From contig NC_089593.1 in NCBI RefSeq assembly GCF_019320115.1, positions 37,859,474-37,923,473 on the forward strand: a stretch of 64,000 nucleotides of DNA, written 5' to 3'. Of this stretch, positions 11,600 through 23,790 are shown in pieces; within the stretch, counting starts at the first letter, position 1, and each line of letters opens with the position of its first letter. Origin of the DNA: Miscanthus floridulus. Taxonomy: Eukaryota > Streptophyta > Magnoliopsida > Poales > Poaceae. The translations under genes and the position numbers were made by a program. The notes beneath the pieces are model-generated. The model did no database searches. It saw nothing but the letters and a program-made list of their open reading frames with translations, and had not been told where the DNA came from.

Positions 11600-11795
11600 C
11601 CACCTCTCTAGTGCTCCCTACCAAGGTGCAAATTGTGATCGCGGGCCACCTTGCTGCGACCTCAGAGTGGCCCATGGATGACCTCCACAGCCTATGAGCA
11701 ACCTGCTCGTCCATGCACCGCATCTGCGGTGACCCCGTCTTTGGTTGGCGTCTGGCACTGGATCGGTTCAGACACGGGAGGACATGGGACGACCC
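11600..11795 (+). pseudogene. F-box-like gene fragment, 5' part (duplicate 1)
   Basis: One frame reads QIVIAGHLAATSEWPMDDL, a stop, then CSSMHRICGDP...WRLALDRFRHGRTWDD. I recognise this from memory as the N-terminal pattern of a grass F-box-like family (hydrophobic helix, SMRRICGDP, RRLAL). The frame runs up to 11795, where the minus-strand LTR begins. The true continuation lies at 21430. Here the LTR is cut off by the tandem-duplication junction. Assignment is by motif memory only. Confidence 0.55.
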
Positions 11796-13185
11796 TATAA
11801 TAGAACTAGCCAATTTATAAGAGCACAAGTACAATGGTAACCACCAAAATGATCACACTATCATACTTGAGCCCATATAAACCCGGTAGTACATCAAGTA
11901 CCATGAAGGGTCTTGATTCAATGCCAACATACAACCAAGATCGTAATGATTCAACATACATGCCACATATTACATAAAGTTCACAAATACCTCACCATAC
12001 ATTGGAGTACAATTAAAGTTATTACAAACCAAGTTCAAATGAAGTAGTAGCGGAAGCAAATATAGTTTGAAACAGACATCTCACACCATCATTCAAATAC
12101 TTTGCTAGTTTACGATCACAACCCACAAAAGCATCATAGAGGAGTTAATGAGTAGCGCCATGCCCAGGGCCTACTCCTTGTCCACGGCGAGACAAAAGTA
12201 GTTCTTACAATATCCATGATAGACTGTATTATCTGCAACATGTGGAGAAATAAACCCTGAGTACAATAAGGTACTCAGCTAGACTTACCCGTCATAAACC
12301 CAAAATAATGTGACTCCAAGGATCATGCAAGGCTTTATAAGTGGAGCTAGCTTGACAATATTTTGCATAAAATGCCACTAGTTCAACTATACATTTTATA
12401 ATTCAGGTGGCAAGTTAATTATAGCTATTCACCTCTAGATTAACAACTAACCTATGCCAAACATGTGATATATCATTATATAGCATCACAATAATAACCA
12501 TAGCTGATGTAGCATTCCCATGTCCAATATGACCCTCAAATTCCATAGTCTAGTTACTTCGATGCTGGGACTAGTCGAGTTTCTCACTATTCAGGAGAGA
12601 CAGCAGTTCGAATCGGTTGCAACTAGCTAGGCAGTTATTCCTAACACAAACCCATACTTCCCCCATTAGGGTCGCGTTGGGTCACCTTTGGTACAACACA
12701 GGTACACATTTCATAGGTTTGATCAGCGCCGCTCAACCAGGGACAACCAGCTGCCAGGACGTTTAGGCCCGGCCAGCCCTTGGGCTCACATCTGGCTCCC
12801 CGCAAATCCTTACTACTGTCTAGAGTGCGCACTCTAATAGAATGAGGCCCGTCCTGAGTTAAGCTACTTGGCTTCACGGTCAGAATGAGTTATCCGGCCA
12901 GCTAAGTGAGAGGCATGCGTTCAATCTCAACAGAAGCGCCAACAATGGTATGGTCTTTAATCGACATAGACGAGACCAACATAGCCAACCCACACCATGT
13001 GCATATAAGATCCCGCCTAATCTCCACTTAGATAACATCGAATGATTATTTTCCATGATAGCAAATATAGCCAACCGTGCTCTGGTATCCACCTATACCT
13101 CGCAGGTGATGGGAAATCACCCGACTTCTACCAGTCAAAGCATGGCTAAGCATATATTCGATCCTAGACCTACATAGGGTTTAAG
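11796..13185 (-). mobile_element. Truncated minus-strand LTR (3' end portion)
   Basis: This is the last 1390 bp of the LTR that is complete at 16628-21429. Its outer end TATAATAG (complement of CTATTATA) is at 11796. It is severed at 13185 by the tandem-duplication junction and carries the GT-AG unit at 12233-12288 (minus). It is not an independent insertion. Confidence 0.9.
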
Positions 13186-13188
13186 ATC

Positions 13189-14905
13189 CTGTGACTAAAT
13201 GCAGTGAGCCCAGAGGCCACCGACGCGATCGGGTGAAGAGTCCCACTGAGAACCAAAGTGGAGCCAAGGCCGGAGGAGAATGATGTCGTCTTTTTTGCCC
13301 ATTTCCACTCTTTTGGGTTCAGGGTGCCAGCGCACCCCTTACTCTGGTGGTTGCTATACTACTACGGGCTTTGTCTCCATGACTTGACCCTAGAGGGGAT
13401 CCTCCACCTCTCTATCTTCATCATGCTATGTGAGGGCTTCCTAGGAGTCCCTGCCCACTATGAGCTATGGCGGTCTTTATTCCGGGTGGTTCGCTTAGCG
13501 CCTGGGGGTCCATCTTCCTCGGATGGGGATGCCTTGATCAAACTTTGACCCGAATTGGAGGATAGGTATCTGAGCCTTGATCGCTACCCTTCCATGGACT
13601 TGGGGTGGCAAAAGTCATGGCTCTATGTCCCCAATGAGGGCCCGCCACTATCGTCTTATTCTCCTGACCAGCTGCGTGGTGACCTCCCGGAGTCATGGGA
13701 GGAACTACAGCCCCTTGAGGCCTACAGGCACCATGTGCCCAACTTATTGGATGCGATCAAGGACCTAAAGGACCAGGGCCTAATGGGAATGAGGGTGACT
13801 ATACCTTCACCGACCATTGGGTCCTCCCCTTGAAGATGAGGCACCACCCCCAGTGGGAGTTCTAAGGCCCAACGGACCCTACAATCGAGTCAAGGGTCAC
13901 CATCCACAAGGATGACCTAGACCAATGGGTGATGAAGGTTATAGGAGAGTGCACGATGGATAGTGGCAAGGGGGAGTCCCTAATGGCCTTTAGCGTCGGC
14001 CATCCTCCACCGATAGATGGACCTCTTATCGATGTGGTCTCACACCCGCCGCCGGTCCCTCCTAACAAGGTGATTTTTTTGTGTACTGTTGTTCTTGTTG
14101 TTTCTCTTCATTATATTAACTAGAGTCTTCAAGCAATACTCACGCTAGTATTTATGTTCATACTGCTTAATTTAACTAGTATTTGGAAATTGCTTACTTT
14201 CTCAACATGTGGACATGGGCGTGATGGCGTCCCAAGGATCATTGGCCCTAGAGCTTGGTTCTTCATCCACAGTCGCACTCAGAAAGCGGCCTCGAGAACC
14301 ATCCCTCGATGGGGGTAGTCACTAGTGATGATTCTATCCCATGCTGCTCCTAACTGTCCGATGAGTCATGTGCCATCTCAATCAGATCGCTCTCCCCCTT
14401 ATCCCACGGGCTTGAACTTGGCTTGCATTGTGCAGAGAGACGTCCCATCGCCGCACGCCAGCTAATCCTGTCTGACCCTGGACAGTCTTTTGGTGATGCA
14501 TCATTAGACCATGAAGTCGCCTAGGTGCGAGATGAGAAGGCGGCTGCTGAGGTGGAGGTCTAGAACCTGCTTGTCGATGCAACAGCTGCCTATGACACCG
14601 CCTTCCCAGTGCAGATAGCAGACGATCTAGTCACTACACCAGAGGAGTGCCTCCGAGCCCTGCTAGCCCACATTCAGGCCATGGTGTCTGAAGCCCTCCA
14701 TCAAGGGGCTGCCATAGCGCTAGTCGCTAACCAGCTTGAGTTTGGCGTAGTGGTGAAAGCCCGAGTGGTACAACAGGCTTTTTCGCCAGCACCATAAGAC
14801 GAAGATTATATTGATGATCTGTTCAAGCGCATTGAGCCAGCCGCCAATGCTGTCTTAGCGAAGGTGAACGTGGACAAGATCCTACACGACTGCCTCGACC
14901 GTTGA
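13189..14905 (+). pseudogene. PF04195-type gene, copy 2 (start missing)
   Basis: Identical to 8356-10073 apart from one base in a C-run near 14391. It lacks the upstream region and the ATG exon of copy 1, because the duplication starts inside that exon. The domain segment is 13258-13548, the following open segment 13555-13833, and the C-terminal part ends at TGA 14903-14905. Upstream of it is now the truncated LTR and a 3-bp ATC filler. Confidence 0.75.
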
Positions 14906-16431
14906 TCTATGGGACATATTAGTAGTACAAGTCATGACTAGGTTTGGTCTGTGGGACAACCATATGTGAAGTCTTAATTATTTGCCTACATGTCTATGTT
15001 AACTTTTGTTGAACTTCGTATTAGGTCTATTAAACTCTGTTGAGTGTGGTGTAGCTTAATTCCTTTGGTTATTTGGTAACTTGTTTCTAGCCCCTGTTGG
15101 TTGCTTTTGCCTGTAGATTTCTTTCGAGTTGTCTTTCTGATCTGTAATATACTAACGGTGTTTGCCCTTTCTGATCGAAGGACGTGGGTGTATAGATGTT
15201 GATTTTTTTGATAAAATTTGTTGAACTTAAAAGAACCATGTAGAATTGATCAAAGTTCATATGAAAAGTCTTGCCTTGATCTAACATAGAATGGATGGGC
15301 CATAGCTATTGACTTTTATAGCAAACTCAAGAAAGTCCGCCCGCTGTGTATTTGATCTTGTAGGATAGTATAAAGTGTCGTAGCAATCAGTCTGCCCCTC
15401 GACTGCTGTGATTGCTTGGATTGTAGTGAAATAAGTACAGAAAAGACCCATCACAACCGTACCAGACATTCAAGTGTCAACCGTGTCATGGTGGTCAAAA
15501 GCTCTTTTTCTCAATTCACTTCTTGTGTCCAGCTTTCCTGCCGCATTCGCTTCACTCTCGTCAGCTGTGCAAGGTTTATATGAAAGGAGTGTCCCCCTTC
15601 CTTCATCCGATAGCACGCATTGCATCAATCGCCTACCTTCTGGCTCCCCCCTTCCCTCACCCATTTGCATTTTCCCAACCACGTTCCATGCTGGTTTGAG
15701 GATCTGGATTAGGGTAACGTGCTTCATATCAAACTATACTATTTGTATGAACTTATTATTACGTTCCATGTTTGTTTGAGGATCTTGATTGACATTTATT
15801 CTAACTGAAATCATGCTTACAAATGACAACTAGTTATTGTACCAGGGATGTGTACAACTATCGACCACAACTTTTCCCCGACCATGTCCCTCTAGTATAT
15901 TAGACGAAATGTTGTTTACCTATTTCTTATAAACTGTATGCTCGCTTGATAGTCTGAGCAGTGTAAATTTGAATGGTCTAGACATGTAACTCTTGTATAG
16001 CTATGATTAGAACTTTTGCCTAGTCAGCTGTGCTACAAACAGGAGCTGCACCATTTGTGGCTACAAGTATGAATCCTAAAGTGGCAGCTTCAAACACATT
16101 CGAGGGAGTGTAGACAATCAGAACCTATGAAATTATGTAATGTGGCCATCTCTAGCTAGCTGCTACCCCTCTACTGCTATGAGCCTGTGACTACTTGGAT
16201 AGGACTGCACTGTATAGTTCACCAGATGACAGAAGGTCGGACCTGACTAAAATATTCTTTACTTGAATACTAGTAATGATGAACATGGTGCGCTTGCGTC
16301 AGAAGCCTGTTCTAGCCCTGGCATCCTTGTGTGTATAAAGTCTAGCCTCACTCCCATTGTTTAACTTCTACTGTTGCCCCTGCTCAGTGGCCTCCCATGC
16401 CTCCTCCTCAATCAATGAACATCGCGCCACT

Positions 16432-16627
16432 CCACCTCTCTAGTGCTCCCTACCAAGGTGCAAATTGTGATCGCGGGCCACCTTGCTGCGACCTCAGAGT
16501 GGCCCATGGATGACCTCCACAGCCTATGAGCAACCTGCTCGTCCATGCACCGCATCTGCGGTGACCCCGTCTTTGGTTGGCGTCTGGCACTGGATCGGTT
16601 CAGACACGGGAGGACATGGGACGACCC
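16432..16627 (+). pseudogene. F-box-like gene fragment, 5' part (duplicate 2)
   Basis: Same as 11600-11795. Here the intact LTR follows (16628-21429), and the gene resumes at 21430. The last target bases are GACCC (16623-16627). After the LTR the bases are GAACC, a 5-bp target duplication with one substitution. Discounting one copy leaves the reading frame intact across the insertion. Confidence 0.6.
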
Positions 16628-17064
16628 TATAATAGAACTAGCCAATTTATAAGAGCACAAGTACAATGGTAACCACCAAAATGATCACACTATCATACTT
16701 GAGCCCATATAAACCCGGTAGTACATCAAGTACCATGAAGGGTCTTGATTCAATGCCAACATACAACCAAGATCGTAATGATTCAACATACATGCCACAT
16801 ATTACATAAAGTTCACAAATACCTCACCATACATTGGAGTACAATTAAAGTTATTACAAACCAAGTTCAAATGAAGTAGTAGCGGAAGCAAATATAGTTT
16901 GAAACAGACATCTCACACCATCATTCAAATACTTTGCTAGTTTACGATCACAACCCACAAAAGCATCATAGAGGAGTTAATGAGTAGCGCCATGCCCAGG
17001 GCCTACTCCTTGTCCACGGCGAGACAAAAGTAGTTCTTACAATATCCATGATAGACTGTATTAT

Positions 17065-17120
17065 CTGCAACATGTGGAGAAATAAACCCTGAGTACAATA
17101 AGGTACTCAGCTAGACTTAC
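17065..17120 (-). other. Conserved 56-nt GT-AG unit with hairpin (minus LTR)
   Basis: Reading the minus strand: GTAAGTCTAG, stem CTGAGTAC/GTACTCAG with loop CTTATT, then ACATGTTGCAG. The stem is kept although the loop differs from the other LTRs. It is duplicated at 12233-12288. Confidence 0.6.
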
Positions 17121-18078
17121 CCGTCATAAACCCAAAATAATGTGACTCCAAGGATCATGCAAGGCTTTATAAGTGGAGCTAGCTTGACAATATTTTGCAT
17201 AAAATGCCACTAGTTCAACTATACATTTTATAATTCAGGTGGCAAGTTAATTATAGCTATTCACCTCTAGATTAACAACTAACCTATGCCAAACATGTGA
17301 TATATCATTATATAGCATCACAATAATAACCATAGCTGATGTAGCATTCCCATGTCCAATATGACCCTCAAATTCCATAGTCTAGTTACTTCGATGCTGG
17401 GACTAGTCGAGTTTCTCACTATTCAGGAGAGACAGCAGTTCGAATCGGTTGCAACTAGCTAGGCAGTTATTCCTAACACAAACCCATACTTCCCCCATTA
17501 GGGTCGCGTTGGGTCACCTTTGGTACAACACAGGTACACATTTCATAGGTTTGATCAGCGCCGCTCAACCAGGGACAACCAGCTGCCAGGACGTTTAGGC
17601 CCGGCCAGCCCTTGGGCTCACATCTGGCTCCCCGCAAATCCTTACTACTGTCTAGAGTGCGCACTCTAATAGAATGAGGCCCGTCCTGAGTTAAGCTACT
17701 TGGCTTCACGGTCAGAATGAGTTATCCGGCCAGCTAAGTGAGAGGCATGCGTTCAATCTCAACAGAAGCGCCAACAATGGTATGGTCTTTAATCGACATA
17801 GACGAGACCAACATAGCCAACCCACACCATGTGCATATAAGATCCCGCCTAATCTCCACTTAGATAACATCGAATGATTATTTTCCATGATAGCAAATAT
17901 AGCCAACCGTGCTCTGGTATCCACCTATACCTCGCAGGTGATGGGAAATCACCCGACTTCTACCAGTCAAAGCATGGCTAAGCATATATTCGATCCTAGA
18001 CCTACATAGGGTTTAAGGTATATATATCTGGACAAGATAGTTCTATGCATCAAGTGTTTTCAAATCAACTCTTATAAC

Positions 18079-18312
18079 CTAATGCATCAAACATAAATGA
18101 GTCAAGTGATATTTTATAAAACATAGGAGGCTTAGAATGCTCTGGGGCTTGCCTTTCAGAAAGGAGGTAGGCCTATGATCAGGGCACTCCAATAATTCCT
18201 CAGGAGCCTGCTCCTCGCTTTTGGGGGCTACCTGTTGTGGTGCCTCCTGATTCTCCTCCTCCTCTGCCTCAAACTCTAAGAGTGTGATTCCTTCTGGCAA
18301 TCATATATGCAT
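18079..18312 (-). pseudogene. LTR-embedded conserved peptide segment (minus LTR copy)
   Basis: ATG at 18312, then an in-frame TGA at 18301-18303, then a clean open stretch to 18079. Shared features with the other LTR copies are EGITLLEFE, an acidic Glu/Gln-rich middle, CPDHRPTSFLKGKP, and SILSLL. TLLEFE is spelled ACA CTC TTA GAG TTT GAG here and ACC CTG CTG GAA TTC GAG in LTR2 of the chromovirus: six codons, five synonymous differences. This suggests protein-level constraint before decay. Confidence 0.65.
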
Positions 18313-21300
18313 GAGCGCAAAATAAGATACAAGAATGCATGGGTAATGATATGGATGATATGATATGATGCATAAACATAAATGTCCTTAACAACAAGGT
18401 ATTAGGGTGATAACAAGATTAATTTTCCTTTACTAAGTAGGTGCATATCTCTTCTCTAGAAATTAAACAAATGTCCATTTAAGCATTTTCTGGACTACAA
18501 GACAGGAGCCGCTTATTTTGACCATAACTAGAGTTATACACCTCCAAACAATATGGTTATGGACTTTATGGAAAGCTTATGAAATTTCCTACAACTTTCT
18601 TTTAATCATCTTAAGGTGATTCAATAGTTATCTAGGTCAAAGAATTCAATCTTCTAGATCTGTTCAGAGGACAAGCAAAATTGATAACAAATTCTAACAG
18701 CTATAACTCTTAAACCATTAGGCCTATGACTATGAAATTTTAGAACAAACAAGATGAGTAAGTTATATACAACTTTGTTACTAACAAGTTGCATAGGCTT
18801 ATTTTAGTTGAATTTGTCAACACAACAAAAACTACTCATGCGGCCATTTAGTTGAATTATCAAGCAATAATTAACTAGCTGCCTATAACCAATTACTTCT
18901 AAGACCAACTAATAACATCAATAGATCATATGCATCATAAGCACCACAAAAAACATCATTTTTTAAGCCAAAATAATTTACTTATGTGCATTTATTAATT
19001 TCCTTATATAATATGGTGATTTAGAGGATAATTATTTACAATAATCAATAAATTTGGAGAAAATTACAGTAGGTTACATTTGACCCCAATAGTCTACTGT
19101 ACAAAATTTATGCCATTTGAAAAAGTATAGCAACCTCTACAAAAATCACAAGTTGCATAGGATTATTTTAGCGAAAATAGTTTAGCCTAGTGAAAACTGT
19201 CAAACAATAGATTTCATATTTTTCATACTTTCTTAGCACAAGAACACTATGTAAAAATTTTCATGATCATTAGTTATGTATTTTTACCCCATTTATTTTC
19301 ACTAGAAACTAGCATTTAATCAAGGTTAAATAGAAAGACCATATTTCAATTATGCCTACTATAGATTTAGTATTTTTCCTAGCTAGATCATGGCAACATA
19401 AGAACAGAAAAATTGGAATCACAATTTTAGTGCTTCCCTAGCTCAAGTTTTGCATTTTATAAGATAGAAACTAATTTAAAGGCACTTTACTATCTTAATT
19501 TAATTCCGCTAGGAAAATACCCCAAACACTAGGTTTCATATTTTTATCAAATGTTACACTTCATGATGAATCCAACAAAATTTGGATCACCTCATTTGGA
19601 TACTCCTAGCTCTAGATATGATTTTTGCAAGTTTGTATTCAAATCTATGAAAATAAATACACAAAAACACTTCAAAAACCCTAAATACACTACGTACACC
19701 CGGTTCATACACCCTACTGTCACTAACAGCAGGGGCCCACAATCAACCTGGCTCCACTTGATAGACACACAAAATAGAGCACGGTGGTTGACCGACCACT
19801 GCTTGTCGACGACGAGGTCACCAGCGGTAAGATCACCGACATTGTGTTCCCCACACTCCTACGCACCTATTGGTACCCTAGGTTGGCTTGGCGGATCATC
19901 GGAGTGACCTCGCCGGCGAGCATGGTGGCTCAACAGTGGCGCACGGTGGTGGATTCACCATCTCCGGTGATAGCACGGCTAGGCGGGCATGTCTACAACA
20001 TCAGGAGGTCCTAGCGGAGCTCTAGGGTTAGGTCATGGCCATGGTGAAGCGACAGTGAGCCCCAGCCACATGCATGGTGGCATGGTGGCACATAGAGCAT
20101 GGTGGTGGTGTCACCATTCTAACAAGACGATGGCCGAAGGTAGGTCTCCATCATCGGGGAAGGTGCTACACCTCTAGGAGACATAGTAATGGGTACCAGA
20201 GCGGGCTAAGGGCGGCCAGTGAAGTCGATGATGGCGAGCACGTTCTCGCATGACGGTGGTGGTTGTAGTTAAGCTGGCTACAGTCCTAGCAACTAGTCCC
20301 TACAATGATGACTAGATGAGAGAGAGAGGTCGGAGATGCTACGGTGGTGGCTGCCCATGGGCGAGCTCGGAGCTTGGCAGTGTTCCGTGGACATGGCAGC
20401 AATGGCGACGTGAAATGTGGCTTTACCTTGGCTTGGATGGTGGCACTGGTGGGTCAAGGAGGTAGAGGAGATGGTGGCAGAGTTGTGGGCAAGGTGGATT
20501 GGGTGGTGGCACTAAGTGCACGGAGAGCGAGCATGGTGGAGCTCAACGGCGACGACGTGGCGCTACGGCTTTGCTTTGGTGTGCGTAAGAGCGAGTGAGA
20601 GCGAGTGGGAGTGGAAGGTGCGTAGTGATGGCTTTGTTGTCTTCCCCAACCTGACTAGCAGGCCTAACACCAGCATATGGTGTCCACACGGCAATGAGGC
20701 CTATGGCCGGTCAGCCACGATGTCGAGCTACCTGGTCGATTCAAAGCTGCATCTGGTGACTGACAGCGCGACTTCATGCACATGTAACTCCTAATCCATG
20801 GCAATTTAGTGGAAACAGTATTAATAAAAATTGTAGAGCTATGTGAGGTCTCTAACTTTGCTTCATGAAGCATCATCTAATTCGCCATGGTTTGCAAGTT
20901 ATAGTGCTTCAAAGTGGTGTACTTGAAACTGTAATCAACTTATAGACTTAGAAAGATTTCAAGTCTTGAAAACAGTACAAAGTTGATTCTTTGGAGCTAT
21001 TTTTGACCCTTCTTGGCTCATGACCCTTAAATACAGTTTGTTACCCATGTCAAGGACTACAACTTTTATTAAGGGTGGACTATCATGCAAACACTCTAGA
21101 CTATAGTTCAACTCTAGTCAAAGTAGTATTATGAAAATTGAAGCTTTGAGTAAACTATGACTTAGAAGCAAATTAGGCCCATGTCATGAATACAAACATT
21201 GTTCTATTTACCATCCTAGACCTGTCTAAGGTGTTTTCATGACCTCACAATCATCTCTTGCATTGGTCACACTTGATCACAAGCATATGCATCTATATAA

Positions 21301-21429
21301 TCAACATCACATGTGATAATATGTAAGAATAAGATGAAATTCCATATTCTCATGCTCATGAATGCTTGGATGATGCTTGTGCTCATGAAATGCAAGTGCC
21401 AAATGCATGCTTAACACTAGGGTGTTATA

Positions 21430-21910
21430 GAACCCATTGACTATGAAGCCCTCCTTGCTGGGCTAACCCAAGTTGGCAACCCAGGGGCTTGCTTCCTCAT
21501 CGGGATACAAATTGTATTCATGGAAAAGCACAGCCCCTGGCCATGCCTCGATGATCTCGCCCACGCCGCTGATGGCGAGCATAATCTAGTGGCCTATCTA
21601 GTTGCCCTATTGCTCTATAGGCACAATGGCGATGTCAGCGACAACACTATGAGGCGGTACAAAAGACGGTCGAGGGCGAGGAAGTATTACAAGCGGCGGT
21701 GGTGGACCAATGAGTAGGTGGCTAAGAAACAAGGGGAGTGTGTTGTGCCGCCTCTTGGCCGCCATGGTGGTCCTCCGAATGACATGGGGCAAGTTGTCGC
21801 TGCCATCGTCAGCATAGGTGTGCGGTGATCTTCCGTGCGCAGGTGGCATCTACGGCTATGATGACAGATGGGAAAGAAGGGCTCTGTATTGTAGCGAGGA
21901 CTGTAGGCTT
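21430..21910 (+). pseudogene. F-box-like gene fragment, 3' part
   Basis: In frame with 16432-16627 once the LTR is discounted: PIDYEALLAGLTQVGNPGACF, IGIQIVFMEKHSP, CLDDLAHAADGEHNLVAYLVALLLYRHNGDVSDN to a stop at 21715-21717. After it, eroded frames hold a Cys-rich C-terminus (PCAGGIYGYDDRWE, then YCSEDCRL), resembling the zinc-binding tail of a grass F-box/Sel1-like family I recall. It is probably a decayed host gene or a host gene piece carried by a transposon. Family name is from memory. Confidence 0.55.
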
Positions 21911-21924
21911 TGCCAAGAAATCCA

Positions 21925-22053
21925 TTTTTCGAATGGGAAATTGGAATAAGAAATTAGTAATTCACTCTTTTCGAATGTAGTGTATTCTGGCATTTGAAAT
22001 TTGTCCTCAAATGTAGTGGATTGAGATGAATACATGCATATCCAAAAATGACC
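21925..22053. mobile_element. Relative of the Tourist-type MITE, right end
   Basis: GGATTGAGATGAATACATGCATATCC...GACC followed by TTA matches the right end of the MITE at 26276-26413. The related sequence at about 26707 (CTAGGGATTTAATG) looks like the site without insertion. The left terminus is not recognisable, so the left boundary is approximate. Confidence 0.45.
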
Positions 22054-22560
22054 TTAGGGATTCAATGAATGTACTAGTAAGAAATAGGTTTCCCTGTATA
22101 ACATGAGACGTGTCTAGCCTAGTCAGATGAACAATGCTCGGACTTTCTTATGTGTGAAGTAAACTTTGAATAGCAATGTGGCTCCTCTGTTGGGCATTAT
22201 ATCAATGGGAGACTTGATTGGATGAATTTCGTTATGCATATTTACCATACTATAGATCAGAAGGAGAACCAGAAAGAAACCAACAGGCAAAACCAACCAA
22301 TAAGGGCTAGACAATGGCTATCAAATAACCAAAGGACCTGATCTACATCATGCTCAACTGAGTTCAACCCACGCAACTGCTATGTCTACGTTAACTTTTG
22401 TTGAACTTTGTATTAGGTGGGTTAAACTCTATCTAGCCCCTGTTGGTTGCTTTTGCCTACAGTTCTCTTTCTGGTTCTCTTTCTGTTTTGTCGTATACTA
22501 ATGGTATTCGCCCTTTCTGATCAGAGGATGTGGGCGTATAAATATTGAAATTTTCTGGAG
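22054..22560. repeat. Rearranged pieces of the local repeat family
   Basis: 22057-22190 matches 26712-26850 in diverged form (AAATAGGTTTCC.TGTATAACAT). 22380-22560 matches 10155-10370 (GTTAACTTTTGTTGAACTT, CCCCTGTTGGTTGC, CGTATACTAATGGTATTCGCCCTTTCTGATC). No gene is supported. Confidence 0.5.
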
Positions 22561-22840
22561 CCTAAGATAGTCTGAACCTAGGAAATATAGATGATCTAGA
22601 TCATTGCGAGTCGATAAACAACAAAATACTGTGATGGCAACTATTAGGGGCCATCCAACTAGTCCATAGAACCCAACAATTAGTTCATGATACAAACAAG
22701 TATAGGCTAATAAAACAACTAATTGGCTAATTTTTAGCCATGGCTAACTAGTCGCAGTTCATCCAAACAGGGCCTAAGACAGTCCAGTACTTAGAAATCT
22801 TAATAGGTCAGATAATAGTATTGATGAAACAACAAAATAC
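22561..22840. mobile_element. MITE-like insert flanked by ~70-bp direct repeats
   Basis: Diverged direct repeats 22561-22629 and 22773-22840 (CCTAAGA.AGTC ... CAACAAAATAC) flank a 128-bp AT-rich segment (22647-22774). Its ends read GGGGCCATCCAACTAGTC and, complemented, GGCCCTGTTTGGATGAACTG: imperfect inverted termini like grass PIF/hAT-type MITEs. No clean short target duplication is visible. Confidence 0.4.
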
Positions 22841-22844
22841 AGAT

Positions 22845-23790
22845 CGTGTCAACTCTTGCGCCGAGTTCACCGCCTCCATCCGCTGTTTGTCTTGTGCACC
22901 TCCACCTTGAGCTTAGCTTCATCATCCTCCAGCTCCTCCTCCTATTCCTCATTATCGTCATTGCTATAGGTGGCCTCGTGGATCACTCTAAAGAAGCAGG
23001 TGTCCCTAACATTGAGGTTGTTGTCAGCACAGAAGGCACCCCACCCATACTTGAACGACACTCGAAAGACTTTATTCGTGTGGGTCCTCTCCAAGCACAT
23101 GAAACAGGGCTGCCCAACCATCTATAGCTCGACCATGCGTCGCTACTTGTAGTCATGCGCTCGCTCAAAGTCCACTAGCATGTTCTTCGCCTCGCACAAA
23201 AAAAGACTGATGACAAAGAGGACAATGGTAACTGGAGACATTGTTGGTATGTTCTACGTCTCGCGCGAGTGCTCACTGGATACTTTGCTTTAAGGTGGTA
23301 CTTCTTCAGGATTACTACAAAACTCCTTAGCTCCATGATGGGTAGGGAGAGCTGACTACCACTGGCCTCGAAGTCATGCGGGTACTGCTTGCGGCAGGTG
23401 GTAAGGTTGAAGACCTTGACGTTAATCTATGACCAGCCGTCATATCGCAATACAAGATAGAGCCCGTCTTGGAGGTCGAGGGCATGGGCGATGTGCTTCC
23501 ATCCCCGGCAGAGGTACAAGTGACCGCCATCGGGGAACACCTCCACCTTCCACTGGGCCAGGCTTTGTTCATCATCTAGACAAAGCTCGAGTTTCTGTGA
23601 CCTCTGATGGCTTAGACCATTGCAGCCAATAGTTTCTATGTGCACAACAATTAACATAGCTATATAGAGGGACAAGTTCATTCCCAAAGGCAAACCCCAA
23701 TAGATCAGATTCACCACACCAAAAATAGGCACTTACCAGTGTTTCTACATACAATCTAGGATGAAGGATTTTCATGCACTCTAGGTCACT
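22845..23790 (-). pseudogene. B3 DNA-binding domain gene fragment
   Basis: On the minus strand, an exon ending near KILHPRLYVETL has a perfect donor (CTG|GTAAGT at 23736). The intron is 101 nt and its acceptor CACATAG is at 23636. Exon 2 encodes WKVEVFPDGGHLYLCRGW, then HALDLQDGLYLVLRYDGWS and VKVFNLTTCRKQYP, the classic B3 pattern (W.V.V, GW, hydrophobic strand, F..YDG). Further down, FRVSFKYGWGAFCADNNLNV and TCFF.VI look like the end of a second B3 domain, followed by an acidic tail. Stops interrupt several places. B3 proteins are plant transcription factors. A dead copy here is a host gene relic or transposon-captured piece. Confidence 0.7.

Larger units (their letters stand above)
8356..13185. 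repeat. 4.83-kb tandem duplication, first copy
   Basis: Starts CTGTGACTAAATGC after GATGAG and ends GGGTTTAAG. It repeats at 13189-18017, with only ATC between the copies. The only difference I found by eye is one C in a run (6 C near 9560, 5 C in the second copy near 14391). It contains the PF04195-type gene minus its first exon start, the 5' part of the F-box-like remnant, and the last 1390 bp of the minus-strand LTR. The right breakpoint lies inside that LTR, so the duplication post-dates the LTR insertion. Confidence 0.95.
13189..18017. repeat. 4.83-kb tandem duplication, second copy
   Basis: Direct repeat of 8356-13185. Its right edge (GGGTTTAAG at 18009-18017) continues without a break into the rest of the minus-strand LTR (GTATATATATC...). 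That identifies this copy as the one joined to the original right flank. Confidence 0.95.
16628..21429 (-). mobile_element. Complete solo LTR (giant family), minus strand
   Basis: On the minus strand it begins TATAACACCCTAG (21429, a TG-to-TA change at the terminus) and ends GTTCTATTATA (16628), 4802 bp. Flanks are GACCC and GAACC. It is clearly related to the + solo LTR at 2643-7500 and more distantly to the chromovirus LTRs. There is no internal domain on either side, so it is a solo LTR. It carries the conserved peptide segment, hairpins and GT-AG unit in the expected order. Both LTR termini have decayed. Confidence 0.9.

Noticed and set aside
8356..18017. The 4.83-kb tandem units as a pair of LTRs of one element
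   Set aside because: They abut with only 3 bp between them, lack TG/CA ends, primer site and target duplication, and cut through another LTR.
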